DNA from: Komagataeibacter kakiaceti JCM 25156
Lineage (GTDB): Bacteria; Pseudomonadota; Alphaproteobacteria; Acetobacterales; Acetobacteraceae
Assembly (NCBI RefSeq): GCF_000613305.1
Contig: NZ_BAIO01000101.1
Location: forward strand, 1 to 6,832
Reading direction: 5' to 3'
DNA length: 6,832 nt
Positions 1 through 4,783 of this stretch are shown piece after piece; position 1 is the stretch's first letter, and every line of letters starts with the position of its first letter. The position numbers and the translations under genes were made by a program. The notes beneath the pieces are model-generated. The model was not told the origin of the DNA. It did not search any database and was given only the letters and a program-made list of their open reading frames with translations.

Positions 1-644
1 AGATAATCGCCCGGCTGGCCGATCACCCCATCCGCAGGCAGGATGACGCCATTGAAATCATGGTTTCCGGTACCCGCCCCACGCATGCCGGCAATTCCAT
101 CCATGGAAGGATAGGCGGCATGCCCCGCCTCCAGCGGGACGAGCAGCATCCGCACCGTATCATCGCGCGCACGCGCCGTGACAAGCGCCCGCGTGACATG
201 AAACGCACCGGAGGCCAGGATTTTCCGGCCCTGTAAAATAATGCTGTCCCCCGACCAGTCCATGCGCAGCGGCGCGCTGCCTTCCGTAACCCATACGCCA
301 AACAAAGCCCCGTCATGCACGTCTTCCGCCGCGCGGGCCAGTTGCGTGGGTGTTCCGTAGCAGGCGATCAGGCGGATGGCGTTGACGTGTCCCTCCACTA
401 TGCGCCCGAGCGACAGGCTGCCCTGTCCCGTCAGGCGCAGGAGATGCAGCAGCCCGCTGGCGCCATGGGGTTCCGTGCCGAACCCCCAGCCCCCGTGCGT
501 CCGTGGCAGAACCGCCGATAACACCCCCAGTTGCCGCAGGCGGCTCAGGCCGGATACGGGAAACAGGGCCTGTGCGTCATTCGCTGATGCCTCTTCTTCC
601 AGTTCCGCGCGGCAGGCGGACAGGGCTTCGAAGGGAAAGGTCAT
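1..644 (-). CDS. Acyl-CoA dehydrogenase-like protein, N-terminal part (runs off left edge)
   Basis: An open frame starts at the ATG at 644-642 and stays open to base 1, giving 214 residues. AAGGA lies 11 bases upstream of the ATG; a GTG three codons earlier is an alternative start. Residues 1-110 look like the helical N-terminal domain of acyl-CoA dehydrogenases, with GHVNAIRLIACYGTPTQ at 85-101 matching the family pattern in which an active-site wall helix ends in 'YGT..Q'. Residues 115-205 fit the middle beta domain (FGVWVTEGSAP, then GRKILASGAFHVTRALV and MLLVPLEAG). The usual flavin-contacting 'TEP.AGSD' motif is degenerate here (TEGSAPLRM), so the protein may be a divergent paralogue acting on an unusual acyl substrate. 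The C-terminal domain with the catalytic base is outside the window. The family is known to oxidise acyl-CoA using FAD; the substrate cannot be told. Confidence 0.72.
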   Translation of the reverse strand, partial: MTFPFEALSACRAELEEEASANDAQALFPVSGLSRLRQLGVLSAVLPRTHGGWGFGTEPHGASGLLHLLRLTGQGSLSLGRIVEGHVNAIRLIACYGTPTQLARAAEDVHDGALFGVWVTEGSAPLRMDWSGDSIILQGRKILASGAFHVTRALVTARARDDTVRMLLVPLEAGHAAYPSMDGIAGMRGAGTGNHDFNGVILPADGVIGQPGDY

Positions 645-701
645 GGAGCGCACTGTCCTTCCGGCTGGGTGTCCGGCCTGCCGGGGTTTCCTGACGGCTG
701 G

Positions 702-724
702 CGGCATGGATCCCGTCCATGCCG
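702..724. repeat. Small perfect hairpin (9-bp stem, 5-nt loop)
   Basis: CGGCATGGA at 702-710 pairs perfectly with TCCATGCCG at 716-724 around the loop TCCCG. No T-run follows on either strand, so it is not a typical intrinsic terminator. It lies 58 bases upstream of the acyl-CoA dehydrogenase-like start and could be a leader structure or protein site for that gene. Confidence 0.4.
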
Positions 725-885
725 GGAAACAATGCGGCAGGGCGCAGGGGGTTCCCGTAAACCGGATGGTTCCTGACGCCTGCGGCAGTGCTCTTGTGGC
801 CAAACGCGGGAATACCCATATCCATGAATGAAATGGACATGTCATCCCCCACCCCTGACTTCCGCCGCAATCCCGGCCACGCGCG

Positions 886-966
886 GGGGCCGCACCCGGA
901 ACCGTATCTTCCTCATGGAAATCAGGGGAGTGATGGGGTAGATATGTGCGGCCCCTGAATAAGGGG
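886..966. repeat. 10-bp inverted repeat with 50-nt interval, plus overlapping small hairpin
   Basis: GGGGCCGCAC at 886-895 and GTGCGGCCCC at 946-955 are perfect reverse complements. Two further pairs outside (G885-T956 wobble, C884-G957) extend the stem to 12. The right arm also can form a competing hairpin, CCCCT at 952-956 with AGGGG at 962-966. The two folds exclude each other, which is the geometry of a switch, but no transcript is shown and the function is unknown. Confidence 0.35.
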
Positions 967-1039
967 GAACAAAACCGGAGGGTATCTGTCAGACAGGCGG
1001 GCAACCCGGATTCCACCTGCCGCATCGGGCCATCATTCA

Positions 1040-1063
1040 GCACCGGTGCAAGCCGGTTTGCAC
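1040..1063. promoter_or_regulatory. Two overlapping CCGG-centred dyads, candidate LacI/GalR-type operators
   Basis: GCACCGGTGC at 1040-1049 is a perfect 10-bp palindrome. GTGCAAGCCGGTTTGCAC at 1046-1063 is a dyad with one mismatched pair and a central CpG. Their centres are exactly 10 bp apart, one helical turn. Dyads with a central CpG and flanking AA/TT are the hallmark of LacI/GalR-family operators. They lie about 70-100 bases upstream of the proposed aldolase transcription start, a position suiting activation. Alternatively the second dyad, followed by ATTTTGTATTT, could be a weak hairpin. Confidence 0.35.
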
Positions 1064-1093
1064 ATTTTGTATTTACGTTTATTCACCTATATT

Positions 1094-1135
1094 TTAACTT
1101 GTTAATCAATGAACTCTCGGGACATTATATATAAT
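1094..1135 (+). promoter_or_regulatory. Putative promoter of the aldolase gene
   Basis: A perfect -10 hexamer TATAAT sits at 1130-1135, predicting a start near 1142 and a leader of about 50 nt. No good -35 hexamer lies 16-18 bases upstream, so the promoter may need an activator. An inverted repeat TTAAC-TT-GTTAA at 1094-1105 lies just upstream and could be a protein site. The predicted transcript would begin with a small hairpin, ATCATC at 1141-1146 with GGTGAT at 1152-1157 (one G-U pair), which may protect the 5' end. Confidence 0.4.
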
Positions 1136-1191
1136 GCTCAATCATCGTTTTGGTGATATATAAGTATTCAAAGAAGGATGAATGAATAACC

Positions 1192-2088
1192 ATGCCTGTT
1201 AATCAAATGCGTAAACACATGTCGGACAGCGCGGGCTTCATTGCGGCCCTGGACCAGAGCGGGGGCTCGACACCGGGCGCGCTCAGGCACTACGGCATCC
1301 CCGATAGTGCCTACAGCACCGATGCGCAGATGTTCGCCCTCATGCATGAAATGCGGGTGAGGGTGATTACCGCCCCCGCATTTACAGGGAAAAAGGTTAT
1401 CGCGGCCATCCTGTTCGAGCAGACCATGAACGGGCTGGTAAAGGACACGCCGGTTCCGACCTATCTGTGGCAGGAGAAGGGTGTCGTTCCCTTCCTGAAG
1501 GTTGACAAGGGGCTGGAGGCCGAAGCGGGCGGCGTCCAGCTGATGAAGCCCATTCCCAATCTGGAAGCGCTGCTTGATCAGGCGATCAGCAAGGGGATTT
1601 ACGGCACGAAGGCCCGCTCCGTCATCCGTCTGGCCGAGCCCGAAGGGGTTGCCGCAATCGTGAAGCAGCAGTTCGGCCTTGCGCAGCAGATCGCGGATCG
1701 TGGGCTTGTGCCCATCATGGAGCCTGAAGTCCTGATCAAAAGCCCGGACAAGGCCGGGGCGGAAGCCCTGCTGCATGATGAACTGCGCCGTGGGCTGGAT
1801 GCGCTGCCCGGTGACTATCAGGTCATGATCAAGGTTTCGATCCCTGAAAAGGCTGATCTGTACCTTGACCTGATCAGGCACCCGCGGGTGCAGCGTGTGG
1901 TGGCGCTTTCGGGGGGGTACCCGCGTGATGAAGCCTGCCAGCGCCTGTCGGCCAACCATGGCATGATCGCCAGCTTCTCGCGTGCGCTGCTCGAAGACCT
2001 GCGTTACACCATGACGGACGCGGAATTCGATGCGGCCCTTGCGAAGTCCATTGACCAGATATTCAAGGCCTCCACCCAGAAGGTCTGA
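1192..2088 (+). CDS. fda: Fructose-bisphosphate aldolase class I
   Basis: Cytosolic enzyme that reversibly cleaves fructose 1,6-bisphosphate to dihydroxyacetone phosphate and glyceraldehyde 3-phosphate through a Schiff base, with no metal. The 298-residue protein is full length for the short bacterial class I family typified by Staphylococcus Fda. Family landmarks, placed by comparison with the muscle enzyme: D21 in ALDQSGGSTPGA, K103 in FLKVDKG, K140 and R142 in GTKARS, E177/E179 in IMEPEV, Schiff-base lysine K214 in VMIKVSIP, SGGY at 240-243 and R264 in SFSRAL. All are present, so it should be active. GAAGGA at 1173-1178 lies 13 bases before the ATG, which is long; a three-codon frame ATG-AAT-GAA-TAA at 1178-1189 fills the gap. 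Without phosphofructokinase, as known for these bacteria, it probably works towards hexose. It converges with the sugar porter gene across a shared terminator. Confidence 0.95.
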   Translation: MPVNQMRKHMSDSAGFIAALDQSGGSTPGALRHYGIPDSAYSTDAQMFALMHEMRVRVITAPAFTGKKVIAAILFEQTMNGLVKDTPVPTYLWQEKGVVPFLKVDKGLEAEAGGVQLMKPIPNLEALLDQAISKGIYGTKARSVIRLAEPEGVAAIVKQQFGLAQQIADRGLVPIMEPEVLIKSPDKAGAEALLHDELRRGLDALPGDYQVMIKVSIPEKADLYLDLIRHPRVQRVVALSGGYPRDEACQRLSANHGMIASFSRALLEDLRYTMTDAEFDAALAKSIDQIFKASTQKV

Positions 2089-2134
2089 AACACGGTTTAC
2101 GCCCGGCCGGTAGCGGCGGGGCGGACAGCATGAA

Positions 2135-2165
2135 AAAACGGCTTCCAGGGTTCTGGAAGCGTTTT
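2135..2165. terminator. Bidirectional intrinsic terminator
   Basis: GCTTCCAG at 2141-2148 pairs with CTGGAAGC at 2153-2160 around the loop GGTT. AAAAC at 2135-2139 and GTTTT at 2161-2165 extend the stem across one bulged G at 2140. It reads GTTTT after the stem rightward and a six-T run leftward, so it can end both the aldolase transcript (stop at 2088) and the leftward sugar porter transcript. Confidence 0.8.
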
Positions 2166-2177
2166 GCGTTTGTCTGT

Positions 2178-3755
2178 TCATAAGAAGCTGTCTGAAATAA
2201 CTGATTGATAAAAAATAATAAAAGCTTCGGAATGCTGCCTTTTCTCAAAAAGGCGGCGCCAGGAAACTTTCATTTCAGGAAGAGGTGCGCGTGGAGACCC
2301 CGGATGCGCGCGGAAGGGCGCAGTCACCCAGATCGCGCAGGGGCCAGCCGCAAGCAGGTGGGATTCAATATCTTCCAGCGAGACCCCCTTTGTTTCCGGC
2401 ACGTAAAGCAGCGTAATCCCGATAAACAGGGCGTTCATTGCGGCGAACAGCCAGAATGTATGGGCTTCCCCCAACGTGTCGAGCACACTCAGGAACGTAT
2501 TGCTGACAGCCCAGTTGGTGGCCCAGTTGGTAAAGGTGGAACAGACAATGCCAAAGTCACGGCCACGCAGGGGCTGGATCTCGGCGCATAATGTCCATAC
2601 CAGCGGTCCCGCGCCAATGGCGAAGCCAAGGACAAACACCAGCAGCGATCCGACCATGGCGATCTGGGCCACGGTGTCATGCCCGCCATATTCAACCAGA
2701 CCGCCCGCCAGCAGCATGCTGCCGGTCATGATGGCGCAGCTCAGCAGCAGGAGCGGCCGGCGGCCCCATCTGTCAACGGTAACGATCGCGACACAGGTGG
2801 CGACAAGGTTGATCAGCCCGATCAGGGCCGTGGCCCAGCCCGCGGCGGAAGCGCCGAAATTGGCAGCCTGAAAGACCTTGGGCGCGTAATACATCAGCAC
2901 GTTGATGCCGGTAAGCTGCTGCATGATCTGCAACACGATGCCCAGCCCGACCGAGCGCCGGAAATTGGCGTTCTTACGGAAAAAGGAGAACCCTTCCGAC
3001 CGGCCCCGGGTCAGTTCGGTGGCGATGTCGGATATTTCCCGGTCGGCCTGCTGCGGGGTCGGGCGCAGGTAGCGCATCACCCTGCGCGCCCGGGCGTTCT
3101 CTCCACGCATCATGAGCCAGCGCGGGCTGTCAGGCAGGAACAGGCAGCCGATAAGGAATACGGTGGCGGGCACCGTCATGAGCCCCAGCATCCACCGCCA
3201 GTGCGCGCCATCCGCCAGCATGCCATCGGTTACGTAAGACAGGAAAATGCCGCCCGTCATCATCAACTGGTAACATGCGATCATGGAGCCACGCTGCGCC
3301 ACGGCCGAGACCTCGGAAATATAAAGGGGGGCCGTAAAGGCCGCGATCCCCACGGCAAAACCCAGGAAAATCCGCCCGATGATGAGTACGGCGACGGACG
3401 GGGCGAGCGCGCTGATCAATGAGCCGACAAGAAAGAGAAGGGATGACCCCAGCAATGCCCGCCTGCGGCCAAAGCGGAAAGAGATCGTACCGGCAATCAG
3501 CGAACCCACGGCCGCCGCCGCCATCATGGAGGAGACGATCCATTCCTGCGTGCGGGGCGACGCGTTGAAATCATTGCCGATAAAGCGTAGCGCACCGGCG
3601 ATCACCCCCGTATCCAGCCCGAACATGAGACCGGCAAGGGCCGCCAGCACACCCACGACAATGGCATGCCCCGGCGAGGGCGCGCCTGTAGGCGACGCCC
3701 CGGCGCGCGGGGATACAGGGGGCACGTCATGATGAACCAGGTCTTCTTCGGGCAT
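2178..3755 (-). CDS. galP: Sugar porter family MFS transporter, GalP-like sugar/H+ symporter, with aberrant C-terminus
   Basis: Inner-membrane proton-coupled hexose importer of the major facilitator sugar porter family; closest by eye to E. coli GalP. Landmarks: FGLDTG at 45-50 in helix 1, RFGRRR at 94-99 after helix 2, PLYISE at 143-148, PDSPRW at 208-213 after helix 6, QQLTGIN at 279-285 in helix 7, DRWGRR at 328-333 and PETKG at 453-457 after helix 12. AGAAGG lies 9 bases before the ATG. A hydrophilic stretch of about 28 residues precedes helix 1. Up to about residue 469 the match is good; residues 470-525 do not fit the family. Restoring one C:G pair at 2348-2349 gives GWPLRDLGD, like GalP's end (GRKLREIG), and a stop at 2275-2277, for about 493 residues. 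The exact sugar is not certain, so the symbol is by resemblance. Confidence 0.9.
   Translation of the reverse strand: MPEEDLVHHDVPPVSPRAGASPTGAPSPGHAIVVGVLAALAGLMFGLDTGVIAGALRFIGNDFNASPRTQEWIVSSMMAAAAVGSLIAGTISFRFGRRRALLGSSLLFLVGSLISALAPSVAVLIIGRIFLGFAVGIAAFTAPLYISEVSAVAQRGSMIACYQLMMTGGIFLSYVTDGMLADGAHWRWMLGLMTVPATVFLIGCLFLPDSPRWLMMRGENARARRVMRYLRPTPQQADREISDIATELTRGRSEGFSFFRKNANFRRSVGLGIVLQIMQQLTGINVLMYYAPKVFQAANFGASAAGWATALIGLINLVATCVAIVTVDRWGRRPLLLLSCAIMTGSMLLAGGLVEYGGHDTVAQIAMVGSLLVFVLGFAIGAGPLVWTLCAEIQPLRGRDFGIVCSTFTNWATNWAVSNTFLSVLDTLGEAHTFWLFAAMNALFIGITLLYVPETKGVSLEDIESHLLAAGPCAIWVTAPFRAHPGSPRAPLPEMKVSWRRLFEKRQHSEAFIIFYQSVISDSFL
2210..2257 (-). terminator. Hairpin with downstream T-rich tract, probable porter terminator now read as coding
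   Basis: On the minus strand, a 10-bp stem (2248-2257 with 2234-2243, one G-U pair, 4-nt loop) is followed about 10 bases later by a T-rich tract down to about 2210. It lies 17 bases after the reconstructed porter stop at 2275-2277, which is where a terminator belongs. In the sequence as given, it encodes residues about 500-508 of the extended porter. The gap between stem and T-tract makes it weaker than the element at 2135-2165, which would act as back-up. Confidence 0.5.
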
Positions 3756-3824
3756 TGAGCGGCACCTTCTCTTTTTATTTATTGAAATACGCCTGTCCTG
3801 CCGTACGGTTTTTGCATACGGCCC

Positions 3825-3841
3825 CCGGTAAACGGTTCCGG
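3825..3841. promoter_or_regulatory. Candidate LacI-type operator upstream of the sugar porter
   Basis: The 17 bases CCGGTAAACGGTTCCGG are bounded by CCGG on both sides and contain AAACGGTT, which fits the AANCGNTT core of LacI-family operators. It lies 70-86 bases upstream of the porter start, a sensible place for sugar-dependent control. The dyad is imperfect, so this is a guess from pattern. Confidence 0.25.
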
Positions 3842-3873
3842 TGGCAATGAATGACAGGTCGTCGTGGACGCTG

Positions 3874-3922
3874 ATATGGATGCATCAATGCATATATTGC
3901 CCCGTTCTGAACAATATATATG
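3874..3922. promoter_or_regulatory. Cluster of palindromes upstream of the porter gene
   Basis: ATGCAT at 3880-3885 is repeated at 3888-3893 with 2 bases between, forming an inverted repeat. It abuts a second inverted repeat, ATATATTG at 3892-3899 and CAATATAT at 3912-3919, whose interval contains GTTCTGAAC (3904-3912). Such packing suggests a regulator-binding or promoter region for the leftward porter gene, 120-170 bases from its start. No regulator is identified. Confidence 0.3.
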
Positions 3923-3962
3923 AAGCGGATCCCCAACATTTTTCTGTGACTGAAATATTTAA

Positions 3963-3979
3963 TATTTTAATATAAAATA
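3963..3979. repeat. Perfect AT palindrome, 7+3+7
   Basis: TATTTTA at 3963-3969 and TAAAATA at 3973-3979 are exact reverse complements around ATA. It lies in the most AT-rich part of the intergenic region, followed by a run of seven A. It could be a protein site, a bent-DNA or melting element, or a chance product of low-complexity AT DNA. Confidence 0.3.
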
Positions 3980-4474
3980 GAAAAAAACATTAATAATGGC
4001 CGGTCTGGCCATCTGTCCGCCCCCGTGGCGGATGCTTGTGCCCGGTGGGTGCGAAAGAGAGGCATCCGGATCGTGCCCGGAATGTGTTATGTGAAAATAG
4101 CATCGCAGATATAAGTAACGGAATTGGCATAATAATAAGAGTCGGTGGTCCGGTTGAATTCGGACCCTGAATGTATTTTAAATTTTGATATATTATATCC
4201 AACAATCCTAAAAATATATTCGATTCACCGCTTTGGTTATTTTATCATGGGTGCGCGGTGCACATATTTTTGTGTACGGAACTGGTATTCAGGGGCGTTT
4301 CACAAGGTCGGACCGGCCTGTTCGCGTTGCATTATTCCGCCTGAAATATTGTGCAAAAAATACGGAAAACCGCATGTTTCGTGTTGCTGACACGTCTTTT
4401 CGCATTTCCATAACAGCATATGAAAAATGTATGGCCATGCGTGGATGGAATAAATCCGTCTCAAGCACTCGTGA

Positions 4475-4502
4475 TTGGGCAAGGGTGGTATTGGAATAAA
4501 AT
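4475..4502 (+). promoter_or_regulatory. Putative promoter for the structured RNA / transketolase leader
   Basis: TTGGGC at 4475-4480 (-35, matching TTG of the consensus) and TAAAAT at 4497-4502 (-10, five of six) are spaced by 16 bases. The predicted start is near 4509-4511, right where the long hairpin begins. A transcript from here would reach the transketolase start after a leader of about 273 nt. Confidence 0.4.
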
Positions 4503-4510
4503 CGGGACTT

Positions 4511-4650
4511 CAATACAGGAACTGCCGCGCCAGACATGACGGCCTGTTCATATCAAGAAACCGCAAGACTGAAATCAATTGCAGCCGGATTTCTGGTTAT
4601 ATTGGGAAGATGTCAGCGCATCAGTTCCTGTACTGTCATGGATGGCAGCA
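4511..4650 (+). ncRNA. Candidate structured RNA: long imperfect hairpin in the transketolase leader
   Basis: Nested pairing covers 119 bases. P1: 4514-4524 with 4622-4632, 11 perfect pairs. P2: 4527-4530 with 4616-4619, after a 2x2 internal loop. P3: 4533-4537 with 4610-4614, after a 2x1 loop. Further in: 4550-4553 with 4599-4602; AGAAACC at 4556-4562 with 4587-4594 (one bulged A); GCAA at 4563-4566 with 4579-4582. A short hairpin at 4633-4648 (CTGTCA/TGGCAG, 4-nt loop) stacks directly after P1. The structure starts just after a plausible promoter and ends about 135 bases before the transketolase ATG. It could be a cis-acting leader, an independent small RNA, or a small inverted-repeat element without flanking duplications. 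I recognise no known riboswitch class in it. Confidence 0.45.
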
Positions 4651-4714
4651 GGGTAATGGATCTCGGCACAGGTATGTGACGTACGTGGCATGCAGGCATG
4701 ACCGGATGGCAGCA
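4640..4714 (+). repeat. Direct repeat GGATGGCAGCA, two copies in the transketolase leader
   Basis: The 11-mer occurs exactly at 4640-4650 and 4704-4714. In the first copy it forms the 3' side of the hairpin at 4633-4648; in the second, GGATG at 4704-4708 pairs with CATCC at 4713-4717. Both copies thus lie in possible small hairpins. It may be a repeated protein or RNA-binding site, or chance. Confidence 0.35.
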
Positions 4715-4783
4715 TCCCCTCATGCGGTTCCATGTAACGCCCGTAGCGAACAGGGCTGGCCGTGACAACGGAGGACGGTTTTT

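Larger units (their letters stand above)
645..1191. other. Intergenic region between divergent genes
   Basis: This 547-base stretch separates the leftward acyl-CoA dehydrogenase-like gene from the rightward aldolase gene. I see no convincing gene: the open frames on either strand lack family resemblance and good ribosome sites. It holds a perfect 9-bp hairpin at 702-724, a 10-bp inverted repeat at 886-895/946-955, overlapping CCGG-centred dyads at 1040-1063 and an AT-rich stretch from about 1064 to 1170 that carries the aldolase promoter. The left part is GC-rich and the right part AT-rich. Confidence 0.7.
3756..4783. other. Long AT-rich intergenic region between divergent porter and transketolase genes
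   Basis: About 1 kb without a convincing gene. Open frames of 60-92 codons occur on both strands, but none has a recognisable family or a good ribosome site, and they overlap one another. Composition is clearly more AT-rich than in the flanking genes, mainly from 3890 to 4510. It contains palindromes near the porter (3825-3841, 3874-3922, 3963-3979), two GC-rich hairpins at 3996-4012 (ATGGCC/GGCCAT) and about 4018-4034 (TCCGCC/GGCGGA), a hairpin at 4147-4166 (GGTCCG/CGGACC, 8-nt loop), and the promoter and structured leader of transketolase from 4475 on. Confidence 0.7.

Noticed and set aside
376..831. 151-codon plus-strand frame
   Set aside because: Largely antisense to the acyl-CoA dehydrogenase-like gene and of low-complexity composition.
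577..870. 97-codon minus-strand frame upstream of the acyl-CoA dehydrogenase-like gene
   Set aside because: Overlaps the start of that gene by about 68 bases in another frame, has no recognisable family, and no clear ribosome site.
1168..2181. 337-codon open frame antisense to the aldolase
   Set aside because: It mirrors a high-quality, family-matching gene on the plus strand and has no recognisable protein features; GC-rich codon use keeps antisense frames open.
2679..3422. 247-codon open frame antisense to the sugar porter
   Set aside because: The minus strand encodes a clear 12-helix transporter with all family motifs; this frame is its shadow.
3990..4537. Several 60-88 codon frames on both strands in the AT-rich gap
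   Set aside because: Mutually overlapping, no domain resemblance, no convincing ribosome sites. A small protein cannot be excluded but is not supported.
4514..4632. Miniature transposable element with 11-bp terminal repeats
   Set aside because: No target-site duplication at the ends, and the pairing continues inward as a nested RNA-like fold; kept only as an alternative.
4511..4783. TPP riboswitch before the thiamine-dependent transketolase
   Set aside because: The conserved TPP-riboswitch core (CUGAGA and the ACCUGAUCUGG region) is not present in the leader.
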